Origin: CAWBRT01 sp050015355
GTDB taxonomy: Bacteria; Acidobacteriota; Terriglobia; Terriglobales; Acidobacteriaceae
DNA length: 64,000 nucleotides
Direction: 5' to 3'
Assembly: GCA_050015355.1 (NCBI GenBank)
Contig: JBEKBO010000002.1
Location: 24,025-88,024, forward strand
The stretch's first letter is position 1, and every line of letters begins with the position of its first letter. The translations under genes were made by a program, and so were the position numbers. The notes beneath the pieces were generated by a model. That model did not search any database and was not told the DNA's origin. It saw nothing but the letters and a program-made list of their open reading frames with translations. Below are positions 49,373 through 56,460 of this stretch, piece after piece.

Positions 49373-49813
49373 GTGAGCATTGTGCTAAAGATTGGCAAAT
49401 CGCAATTCGAAGAACTTCGCCACCACGGGGAACAGACTTATCCTCACGAGTGCTGTGGCGTGCTGCTGGGTCAAATCAATGGCGAAGGCGTCAAACATGT
49501 GCGCGCCGTGGTGCGCTGCGGCAACACGCGCGTCGACTCTCCGCATAATCGCTACCACATCGATCCTCGCGAACTGGTAGGCATCCAGCGCAAGGCCCGC
49601 GAATCGGAGCTGGACATCATCGGGTTTTACCACTCGCATCCGGACCATCCCGCCCGCTGGTCGCAGACCGATCTCGCCGAGGCCCACTGGATCGGCTGCT
49701 CCTACGTCATCACCAGCGTGGAACAGGGCCGGGCGGCACAGACCAACTCCTTTGCACTGGCCGGCGAAGAAGAAACGAAAGAGTTTCACGACGAGGAAAT
49801 CACAGTCGAATAA
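49373..49813 (+). CDS. mec: JAMM metallopeptidase (Mec family)
   Basis: About 146 residues with the JAMM/MPN+ motif: Glu in YPHECCGVL, HSHPDHPARWSQTD giving HXHX(n)SXXD for zinc. In the CysO pathway Mec releases cysteine from the C-terminus of the carrier. Here the carrier's own extension after its GG suggests it may also trim the precursor. Start codons GTG at 49373 and 49382 are both possible, GGTGAG preceding the second. Confidence 0.88.
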   Translation: MSIVLKIGKSQFEELRHHGEQTYPHECCGVLLGQINGEGVKHVRAVVRCGNTRVDSPHNRYHIDPRELVGIQRKARESELDIIGFYHSHPDHPARWSQTDLAEAHWIGCSYVITSVEQGRAAQTNSFALAGEEETKEFHDEEITVE

Positions 49814-49907
49814 TCGCCGCAATCTGCTGCCGCCTTTGGGGTGGGAAGCGGGTGGAGAACCCTCGCCTGAAACCGCCGGGCTTCACTTTGCATCAATAAC
49901 TAGTGAT

Positions 49908-50189
49908 ATGAAAGTGATGATACCAACTCCTTTGCGGCAATATGCCGGGAAGCAAGCCAGCGTAGAGCTTCTCGCCAGCACAGTTGGAGAAGCGCTCGGC
50001 AGCTTGGTCAGCCGAAATCCCGAGCTGCGCAAACACCTTTTCACCGATGATGGCAAGCTGCGGGCGTTTGTCAACGTGTACCTCAACGACGAGGATATTC
50101 GCTACCTGAACAAGGAAAGCACCCGAGTACAGGAGAGCGATACGATTTCCATCGTTCCGTCAATCGCCGGCGGCTCTGCCAGCCGATAA
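49908..50189 (+). CDS. cysO: sulfur carrier protein, ThiS/MoaD family (CysO)
   Basis: 93 residues, ubiquitin-like fold: MKVMIPTPLRQYAGKQ at the start, VNVYLNDEDIRYLNKEST, and the closing SIVPSIAGG. The di-glycine is followed by SASR, so the C-terminus must be trimmed before the GG carboxylate can be activated, unlike mycobacterial CysO, which ends at GG. The neighbours mec (peptidase) and moeZ (adenylation and sulfur transfer) supply the needed activities. Confidence 0.9.
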   Translation: MKVMIPTPLRQYAGKQASVELLASTVGEALGSLVSRNPELRKHLFTDDGKLRAFVNVYLNDEDIRYLNKESTRVQESDTISIVPSIAGGSASR

Positions 50190-50249
50190 CTTTTAACCTT
50201 GGCTGGTATCGCTTCAAGTCACCGACGGTGACGACTCAGGATCTCCACA

Positions 50250-51422
50250 ATGTCCACGGTTCTCGAAAATCCGCAAGCCCTCACGCTAAGCAACGATGAA
50301 ATCCTGCGCTACTCTCGCCATCTGATCATGCCCGAGGTGGGCATGAGCGGACAGCTCAAGCTCAAAGCAGCGCGCGTTCTGTGCATAGGCGCAGGCGGAC
50401 TCGGCTCGCCGCTGGCGCTCTATTTGGCCGCGGCCGGTGTGGGCACGCTCGGCATCGTCGACTTTGACGTCGTCGACTACACCAACCTTCAGCGCCAGGT
50501 AATCCACACCACCAACGACGTTGGCCGTCCGAAGTTGCAGTCCGCCGCGGAGAAGCTGGCGGCCATCAATCCTTACATCAACCTGCGCCGCTTTGAAACC
50601 AGACTCGCCAGCGACAACGCCCTGGAGATCTTCCGCGACTTCGACATCATTGCCGACGGGACCGACAATTTTGCCACGCGCTACCTGGTCAACGACGCCT
50701 GCGTGCTCAGCGGTGGCAAACCCAATGTGTATGCGTCCATCTTCCGTTTCGAGGGACAAGCCACGGTCTTCGCGACCAAAGACGGCCCGTGCTACCGCTG
50801 TCTCTACCCAGAGCCGCCTCCGCCCGGCCTGGTGCCTTCCTGCGCGGAAGGTGGAGTGCTGGGTGTGTTGCCGGGACTGCTTGGCATAATCCAGGCTACC
50901 GAAGTCATCAAGCTGATTCTCGGCTCCGGCGATTCCCTGGTTGGCCGCCTGCTGTTGGTCGATGCGCTGGCAATGCGCTTCCGTGAACTTCGGTTGCGCA
51001 AAGACCCCGATTGCCCCCTCTGCGGAACCCACCCCACGGTGCGGGAATTGATCGATTACAACGCGTTTTGCGGTATTCGCGGCGAGGAAAGCGCTGCCGG
51101 CGCCGAGGTTCCTGAGATTCAACCGGAGGAGCTAAAGCACAAACTCGATGCCGGCGAAGACGTGTTTATTCTGGATGTGCGCGAGCCGCACGAATACCAA
51201 ATCTGCAATCTGGGCGGGTACCCTATTCCGCTGGGCGACCTGCCGAAGCGCGTCAATGAACTCGACTCCAGCCGCGAAATCGTGGCCCACTGCCGCAGCG
51301 GCGTGCGCAGTGCGAAAGCCGTTGACTTCCTGCGCAAGGCCGGCTTCCGTAAGGCAAGCAACCTCGCTGGCGGCATTCTCGCCTGGGCTGATCGGGTCGA
51401 CCCCCAGGTTCCTAAATACTAG
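50250..51422 (+). CDS. moeZ: MoeZ-type adenylyltransferase/sulfurtransferase (MoeB-rhodanese fusion)
   Basis: 390 residues. The E1-like domain (about 10-260) has IGAGGLGSPLALYLA for ATP, DFDVVDYTNLQRQVIH, and the zinc Cys pairs CYRCLYP and CPLCG. The C-terminal rhodanese domain (about 285-390) has the Cys in HCRSGVRSAK. It adenylates the GG end of the carrier and then forms the thiocarboxylate using rhodanese sulfur. It is the last gene of the cysM-mec-cysO-moeZ cluster. Confidence 0.94.
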   Translation: MSTVLENPQALTLSNDEILRYSRHLIMPEVGMSGQLKLKAARVLCIGAGGLGSPLALYLAAAGVGTLGIVDFDVVDYTNLQRQVIHTTNDVGRPKLQSAAEKLAAINPYINLRRFETRLASDNALEIFRDFDIIADGTDNFATRYLVNDACVLSGGKPNVYASIFRFEGQATVFATKDGPCYRCLYPEPPPPGLVPSCAEGGVLGVLPGLLGIIQATEVIKLILGSGDSLVGRLLLVDALAMRFRELRLRKDPDCPLCGTHPTVRELIDYNAFCGIRGEESAAGAEVPEIQPEELKHKLDAGEDVFILDVREPHEYQICNLGGYPIPLGDLPKRVNELDSSREIVAHCRSGVRSAKAVDFLRKAGFRKASNLAGGILAWADRVDPQVPKY

Positions 51423-51453
51423 GGCCTGTTCTAGTAACTCGGGTCTGTTTCAT

Positions 51454-51590
51454 AATAGTTCTTTGAAGGGGCGTGGCTTCAGCCCGGGGTCCCCGGCGAC
51501 GGCCGCTTTTGCCGTTGCTGGGGTGGAAGCCGCGCCGTCCAGGCCCAACGACAACGCGGGCTTTAGCCCCTGAGGGATTGCTGTTTCCGT
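51454..51590. repeat. palindromic element with an inserted 38-bp hairpin
   Basis: TTCTTTGAAGGGGCG-TGGCTTCAGC at the left and GCGGGCTTTAGCCCCTGAGG at the right are shared, in reverse order, with the element at 54177-54288. The 38-bp GGGGTCCCC hairpin (51486-51523) interrupts this copy only, so it was added after the element arrived. Confidence 0.88.
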
Positions 51591-51628
51591 TTGACCGAGG
51601 GCTCTGCCTGGCTGCCGGAAGGAACTTC

Positions 51629-52213
51629 GTGAGCTTCGACAACACACTTCTGCTGCATGGCAAGGGTGGCAGCCCTGAAGGTAGCGTCAAGGACATCGAG
51701 GCGCTTCTGCGCAACCATTACCCGCAAAAGCCCGTGAGTTCGTTTCAGCGTCCCAGGCTGCTGCACGCGGATGGAGAGATTCTGGCCGAGCAATCGCTGG
51801 CCGAGTTGCAAAAGAGGGATATCCCGAAAAGCACAGTGGTAATCGGCATCAGTCTCGGCGGCCTGCTGGCGGCGAAATTGCAGGAGCAGGGCCGCGAAGA
51901 CCTGCGCGTCATCTGCCTCAACTCTCCAACCTGGGCCGACGCCGTCCGGCTGGAGCGGAGAATGCCGGAGCGGCTCGCATTCTATTCATCCAATGACAAT
52001 GTCATCGCGGGGCGCACCGAGCATTGGCCCAGGCTGGCGACCGCTTTCGATCTCCCTTGGCTCACCCATGACACCAGCGCGCATGCGCCGGAACTGACAC
52101 CCTTGATCATTGCCTATCTGGAAGGCCGGAACGTGGCGCACGCAATCCAGCAGGTCGAAGAGCGGATTGCGCAAGCCGAAAGGCACCAGCGGGACCGGGC
52201 AGGAGCATCTTAG
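51629..52213 (+). CDS. alpha/beta hydrolase
   Basis: About 194 residues, a minimal alpha/beta hydrolase: nucleophile elbow VIGISLGGLLA, LLLHGKGGSPEGS as the oxyanion-side HG motif, and a late His in HDTSAHAPEL. The acid residue is less certain; D in SSNDNVIAG is a candidate. The GTG at 51629 has GGAAGGAAC just upstream; the longer open frame is repeat sequence. Substrate and partner are unknown. Confidence 0.8.
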   Translation: MSFDNTLLLHGKGGSPEGSVKDIEALLRNHYPQKPVSSFQRPRLLHADGEILAEQSLAELQKRDIPKSTVVIGISLGGLLAAKLQEQGREDLRVICLNSPTWADAVRLERRMPERLAFYSSNDNVIAGRTEHWPRLATAFDLPWLTHDTSAHAPELTPLIIAYLEGRNVAHAIQQVEERIAQAERHQRDRAGAS

Positions 52214-52225
52214 TACGAGACAGGC

Positions 52226-52495
52226 TAAAGCAATTCCCCTGTTGGTGTATCCCAAACCTCCCAAGGGAATGTCATGGCGACCGGAGCGCCGAGCGCCCGT
52301 GGCCGGAGCAGCCGAGCTGCGTACCCGACATTACATTCGATAAGCAAGAAGCTGTTCGGGCGCGGAGTGGAGCCACCCTTTGTTTTCAGCAGCAGATTGT
52401 TTTCAGCAGCAGAGACAAAAGGTGGCTCGACTTCGCTCGCCATGACAGTCTGATATATCGGGATACACCCCGTATTCTGAATTCTGGTGTATCGT
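52226..52495. repeat. dispersed palindromic element, reverse copy of the 18528 element, with GTGTATCCC ends
   Basis: The left end AAAGCAATTCCCCTG-TTGGTGTATCCC pairs with GGGATACACC-CCGTATTCTGAA at the right. The interior holds GCGACCGGAGCGCCGAGCGC and, near the right end, TCGACTTCGCTCGCCATGACA, matching 18528-18712 reversed. It also has a local duplication, TTTTCAGCAGCAGA twice. It fills the gap before the FAD oxidase gene. Confidence 0.88.
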
Positions 52496-52523
52496 TGTCA
52501 AGCGCTTCGACCTAGGAACCCAT

Positions 52524-53930
52524 ATGCAGAACCCGCAAGTAATATCCGCATCAGCCGCGCAACTCGACAGCGCCGTGGAGGCGCTGAAGTCTCTGCTCGG
52601 CGCGCGCGCCAGCACTGCCCTGGTGCAGCGCGAACACCATTCCCACGGCGAGTCTTATCACGCGCCCGCAATGCCCGATGCCGTCTGTTATCCGCATTCG
52701 ACCGAAGAGGTCAGCGAGATCCTGAAGATCAGCGCCAAGTACCAGGTTCCGGTGATTCCCTTCGGCGGAGGAACCTCGCTCGAAGGTCACGTCAACGCCC
52801 TGTATGGCGGCATTTCAATCGACCTCCGCGAAATGAACAAGGTGCTCAGGGTAAGCCCGGAAGATCTCGATGTGACGGTTGAGGCAGGCGTCACGCGGCA
52901 ACAACTGAACAAGGTGCTCAACAACACCGGACTCACTTTCTTCATCGATCCCGGCGGCGAGTCGACGCTGGGCGGCATGGCCGCCACCCGCGCCTCGGGA
53001 ACCACGACCGTGCGTTACGGCACCATGCGCGACAACGTGCTCGCGCTCACCGTGGTGTTGGCTGACGGCCGCATCATCAAGACCGGCACCCGTGCCCGCA
53101 AGTCATCCGCGGGCTACGATCTGACGCGCTTGTTCATCGGCTCCGAAGGCACGCTCGGCGTCATCACCGACCTGACCTTGCGTCTGCACCCGCTGCCAGA
53201 AGCTGTTTCCGCGGCGGTCTGCTCGTTCCCGAGCATTGAAAGCGCGGTGAAAACCGTCATTGAAACCATCCAGTTTGGCGCGTCCGTCGCCCGCATTGAA
53301 CTGCTCGACGACGCGCAGATGGACGCCATCAATCGCTACTCGAAGACCGACTACCCTGTTGCGCCGACATTGTTTTTCGAATTCCACGGCTCCAGTGATC
53401 GTCATGTCAGTGAGCAGGCGGAATTCGTGCAGTCGATTGCCGAAGAGCACGGCGCCAAGGGCTTCCAGTGGGCTACCCGTCTGGAAGACCGCGACAAACT
53501 TTGGGAAGCGCGGCACGCGGCCTACTACGCGGCGATCGCGCTCCGTCCAGGCTCGAAGGGCCTGGCCACCGATGCCTGCGTGCCCATCTCACGTCTTGCC
53601 GAGTGCATCATGGAGACACAGCAGGACAATCGCAGCGCACCGTTTCCCGCTACGCTGGTGGGCCACGCCGGCGATGGAAATTTTCACTGCGTCTACGCGT
53701 TTGATGCCGAAAATGAAGCGGAGCTCGCCGAGGCCAAGCGGTTGGCGGGGCGCATCGCTACTCGCGCGCTCGCCATGGGCGGCACCTGCACCGGGGAGCA
53801 CGGCGTTGGCTATGGCAAGATGAAGTACCTGGAAGCCGAGCACGGCCCGGCGCTCGACGTGATGCGCACCATCAAACGCGCGCTCGATCCGGACAATCGC
53901 ATGAACCCCGGGAAAATGGTCGAAGTCTGA
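52524..53930 (+). CDS. FAD-linked oxidase, GlcD/D-lactate dehydrogenase type
   Basis: 468 residues. An FAD-binding PCMH domain (about 40-220) with PFGGGTSLEGHVNA and GGMAATRASGTTTVRYGTM, then a C-terminal domain of the GlcD/DLD group with ARIELLDDAQMDAINRYS, ATDACVPISRL, VGHAGDGNFHC and CTGEHGVGYGK. It oxidises glycolate or D-lactate. The companion subunits GlcE and GlcF are not adjacent, which favours a single-subunit D-lactate/2-hydroxyacid enzyme; glycolate use would supply malate synthase. AGGAACCCAT precedes the ATG. Confidence 0.92.
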   Translation: MQNPQVISASAAQLDSAVEALKSLLGARASTALVQREHHSHGESYHAPAMPDAVCYPHSTEEVSEILKISAKYQVPVIPFGGGTSLEGHVNALYGGISIDLREMNKVLRVSPEDLDVTVEAGVTRQQLNKVLNNTGLTFFIDPGGESTLGGMAATRASGTTTVRYGTMRDNVLALTVVLADGRIIKTGTRARKSSAGYDLTRLFIGSEGTLGVITDLTLRLHPLPEAVSAAVCSFPSIESAVKTVIETIQFGASVARIELLDDAQMDAINRYSKTDYPVAPTLFFEFHGSSDRHVSEQAEFVQSIAEEHGAKGFQWATRLEDRDKLWEARHAAYYAAIALRPGSKGLATDACVPISRLAECIMETQQDNRSAPFPATLVGHAGDGNFHCVYAFDAENEAELAEAKRLAGRIATRALAMGGTCTGEHGVGYGKMKYLEAEHGPALDVMRTIKRALDPDNRMNPGKMVEV

Positions 53931-53992
53931 ACCAAGGCGGGGCTTCCAAGCCTGGCGGCGATGTGACGCTCGGCCCGTTTTTCAGCAGTTGC

Positions 53993-54155
53993 TAGTGCAG
54001 TGTCCCAGAAGTTCGCGTAACAATTTCGAAGTGTCATTCTGAGCGAGCATAGCGAGCGAAGAATCTATGTATTTGATTCGTAATGCATAGATCCTTCGCT
54101 TCGCTCAGGATGACATCCTGAAACTTAGGCGGCGAACTTACGGGACATCACACTA
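53993..54155. repeat. non-autonomous element with 24-bp inverted ends
   Basis: TAGTGCAGTGTCCCAGAAGT at the left is matched in reverse by ACTTACGGGACATCACACTA at the right, about 20 of 24 positions. Inside, GTCATTCTGAGCGAGCATAG pairs with GAGCGAAGCGAAGGATC-type sequence. It carries no ORF, as expected for a MITE-like unit. Confidence 0.85.
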
Positions 54156-54176
54156 CGCTTGTTTTCATAAACTGAT

Positions 54177-54288
54177 GTTAGAGAAACGGCGAATCGCCTC
54201 AGGGGCTAAAGCCCGCATTCCTATCGGTACAGGACGGCGGCTGAAGCCGCGCCCCTTCAAAGAACCATTTATAAACTGCTCTAGTCTG
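54177..54288. repeat. palindromic element, reverse copy of 51454-51590 without the hairpin
   Basis: CAGGGGCTAAAGCCCGC and GGCTGAAGCCGCGCCCCTTC are the two halves seen at 51454 in reverse. The 38-bp hairpin present there is absent here. The right end overlaps the stop region of the MFS gene. Confidence 0.85.
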
Positions 54289-55615
54289 CTGTCGCGTCTG
54301 ACTGCAACTCGGCAATGCCGCTCTTCTCCAACTCGCGGTTGTGTCCCATGGCGAGTGCCAGGAAACCGGACATCGCCATGCACGCTCCAAGTCCGATCAA
54401 GCCGTAGGTGTGTGACTTCGTCCAATCCTTGAGGTAGCCCATGAAGGATGGACCGAAATATCCACCAAGATTGCCGATCGAGTTGATCAAGGCAATGCCG
54501 CCGGCCGCGGCAGTGCCGCTCAGCATGGCCGTGGGCAAAGTCCAGAATGTCGGCAGGGCGGCATAGATTCCCATTGCGCCGATGGTGAGCGCCACCAGCG
54601 CCAGAGCCGGAGTGCCCGTCAGGAAACCGCTGATGGCAAGACTCGTGCCTCCGATAATCGCGGGCAAAAAGACGTGCCATACGCGTTCGCCGGTTTTGTC
54701 GGAATGGCGTCCCCAGAGGTACATGGCGGCGGCGGCAAAGGCGGAAGGGATCATCGTGATCAACCCAACTTGCCAATTCGAAAGCCCGCCAAATCCCTTG
54801 ATGATCTGCGGCAGCCAGAAGCTGAATCCATACAACCCGATGACAATGCCGAAATACATCAAGCCGAACAGAACCACTCGCGGATTCATAAGCGCCTGGC
54901 CCAGTGTGTAGTGATGAACCGACTCGCGCGTCTTGCGCTCAGCCTGCAAAACGCGACTCAGCCAATCCCTCTCGGCTGGCGTCAGCCAGTGTGCTTTTTC
55001 CGGTTTGTCGGTCATGAAGAACAGCACGACGAAACCAAGTACCAGCGCTGGAAGGGCTTCCAGGATAAACAGGCTCTGCCAACCCTTCAGGCCCAGGATG
55101 CTGGTCCCCAGCAACGCCGTTGAAATTGGCGCGCCAATAATGCTGGAGATAGGAATCGCCAACAGGAAACAGCCAACAATCTTGGCCCGGTACGCAGAGG
55201 GAAACCAATAGGTGAGGTACAGAATCATTCCCGGGAAAAAGCCCGCTTCCGCGATACCAAGCAGAAACCGCAGGGTGTAGAAGCTGATCGGTCCGGTGGT
55301 GAGCGCCATGAGCCCCGAGATAATGCCCCAGGTGATCATGATTCTCGCGATCCACATGCGGGCGCCGAACTTCTCCAGCGCGACATTGCTTGGCACCTCA
55401 AATATGAAGTACCCGATGAAGAAAATGCCGGCGCCATTTCCGAAGACCGTTGCTGTCAGTCCAAGGTCTTTATTCATAGTCAGCGCGGCAAAGCCGACAT
55501 TGACGCGATCCAGAAAGGCAACGAAGTACAACAACACCATGAAAGGAATCAGGCGCCATGACACTTTATGCATCACGCTTTCCGCTGTTGGCTGGCCTGT
55601 TATTGCTTGACTCAT
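54281..55615 (-). CDS. MFS transporter, ACS group
   Basis: About 444 residues, 12 membrane segments. Signatures: FLDRVNVGFAALTM, FFIGYFIFEVPSNVAL, LRFLLGIAEAGFFPG and a central hydrophilic loop with HWLTPAERDWL. It is a paralogue of the carrier at 41403 (about one third of visible positions similar in the conserved blocks). GGGGAG precedes the ATG at 55615. Together with the adjacent 2-hydroxyacid oxidase gene it may import the oxidase substrate; this is inference from position. The 269-bp gap upstream holds no recognised element. Confidence 0.9.
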   Translation of the reverse strand: MSQAITGQPTAESVMHKVSWRLIPFMVLLYFVAFLDRVNVGFAALTMNKDLGLTATVFGNGAGIFFIGYFIFEVPSNVALEKFGARMWIARIMITWGIISGLMALTTGPISFYTLRFLLGIAEAGFFPGMILYLTYWFPSAYRAKIVGCFLLAIPISSIIGAPISTALLGTSILGLKGWQSLFILEALPALVLGFVVLFFMTDKPEKAHWLTPAERDWLSRVLQAERKTRESVHHYTLGQALMNPRVVLFGLMYFGIVIGLYGFSFWLPQIIKGFGGLSNWQVGLITMIPSAFAAAAMYLWGRHSDKTGERVWHVFLPAIIGGTSLAISGFLTGTPALALVALTIGAMGIYAALPTFWTLPTAMLSGTAAAGGIALINSIGNLGGYFGPSFMGYLKDWTKSHTYGLIGLGACMAMSGFLALAMGHNRELEKSGIAELQSDATAD

Positions 55616-55884
55616 ATCTCTCCCCTTAAGTAGATCGCTTTGGCCCCTTGCACTCGGACCCAATGATTTCCAGGAAAATGCCGGTGATGCGTATGTAACA
55701 CAGAGATAAATATTGTTGCCCGAGAAGTGTAGTTCACCTTCGCGCCCGGTTACTGTGCAACCTGGCTGACCTTGTGAACCAACCCATCCCCAAGTCTGGT
55801 GGCGGGAGTATAGCACACTTGCGCAGCACCAGAGCACCTGCGAGTTAGCTAATGGTTATCGCGCGATGGTCGTCCGGCAGCCAC

Positions 55885-56298
55885 TCACTCGTCCCCGACC
55901 GTGGAGGTCAGGACAAGCTTGCCGTGCTTTACCCCGCGCATGCTCAGCATGTGGTCGGCAAGATGCTTGATTTCGCCGCTTCGACCTTTCATGATCACAA
56001 CTTCCAGGCAGTTGTGCGCGTCAAGGTGGACGTGGGTGGCGGCCAGCACGTTGTCATGGTGGTGATGCTGAGTCTCCGTCAGCTTGTTGGAAAGGTTCGG
56101 ACGATGGTGGTCGTAAACCATGGAAAGCGTGGCCACGACCGGCTTGTTGTCGTTCACCTCTTCGGCAATCAAGGCTTCCCGAATCAGGTCGCGCAACGCC
56201 TCCGAGCGGTTGCTGTACCCGCGCTTGGCAATGACCTTATCGAATTGCTCCAGTAGCTCCCGTTCAATCGAGACACCGGTTCGTACCAGTTCCGCCAT
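55885..56298 (-). CDS. nikR: nickel-responsive regulator NikR
   Basis: 137 residues: an N-terminal ribbon-helix-helix domain (about 1-50, VRTGVSIERELLEQFDKVIA) and a C-terminal ACT-like nickel domain with the ligand set HVHLDAHNCLEV (His, His and Cys in their usual spacing) plus an upstream His-rich run HHHH. It represses nickel uptake genes when Ni is bound. It diverges from a TonB-dependent receptor gene, with an inverted repeat between them. Confidence 0.95.
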   Translation of the reverse strand: MAELVRTGVSIERELLEQFDKVIAKRGYSNRSEALRDLIREALIAEEVNDNKPVVATLSMVYDHHRPNLSNKLTETQHHHHDNVLAATHVHLDAHNCLEVVIMKGRSGEIKHLADHMLSMRGVKHGKLVLTSTVGDE

Positions 56299-56388
56299 AC
56301 GTCACACTCTCCTTCAGCACGCTTCTTGACCAGTTTCGCGAAACCACCCACAGGGTGATGCCGGTCACTCGGAAGTGTGAAAAATACA

Positions 56389-56415
56389 GTAGCACGAATT
56401 TTATAGTCGTGTTAC
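56389..56415. promoter_or_regulatory. candidate NikR operator
   Basis: GTAGCACGA-N9-TCGTGTTAC, an inverted repeat of 9-base arms with one mismatch. Read as shorter arms it is GTAGCAC-N13-GTGTTAC. It lies 45 bases upstream of the TonB receptor ATG and 90 upstream of nikR, where repression of both is possible. Confidence 0.65.
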
Positions 56416-56460
56416 AAACGATCCGTTATCCGTTGCCGAATCTGTCGGGGAGATGTTGGC

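Noticed and set aside
56389..56415. E. coli-type NikR box (GTATGA-N16-TCATAC)
   Set aside because: The arms are different in sequence and spacing; only a generic inverted repeat is supported.
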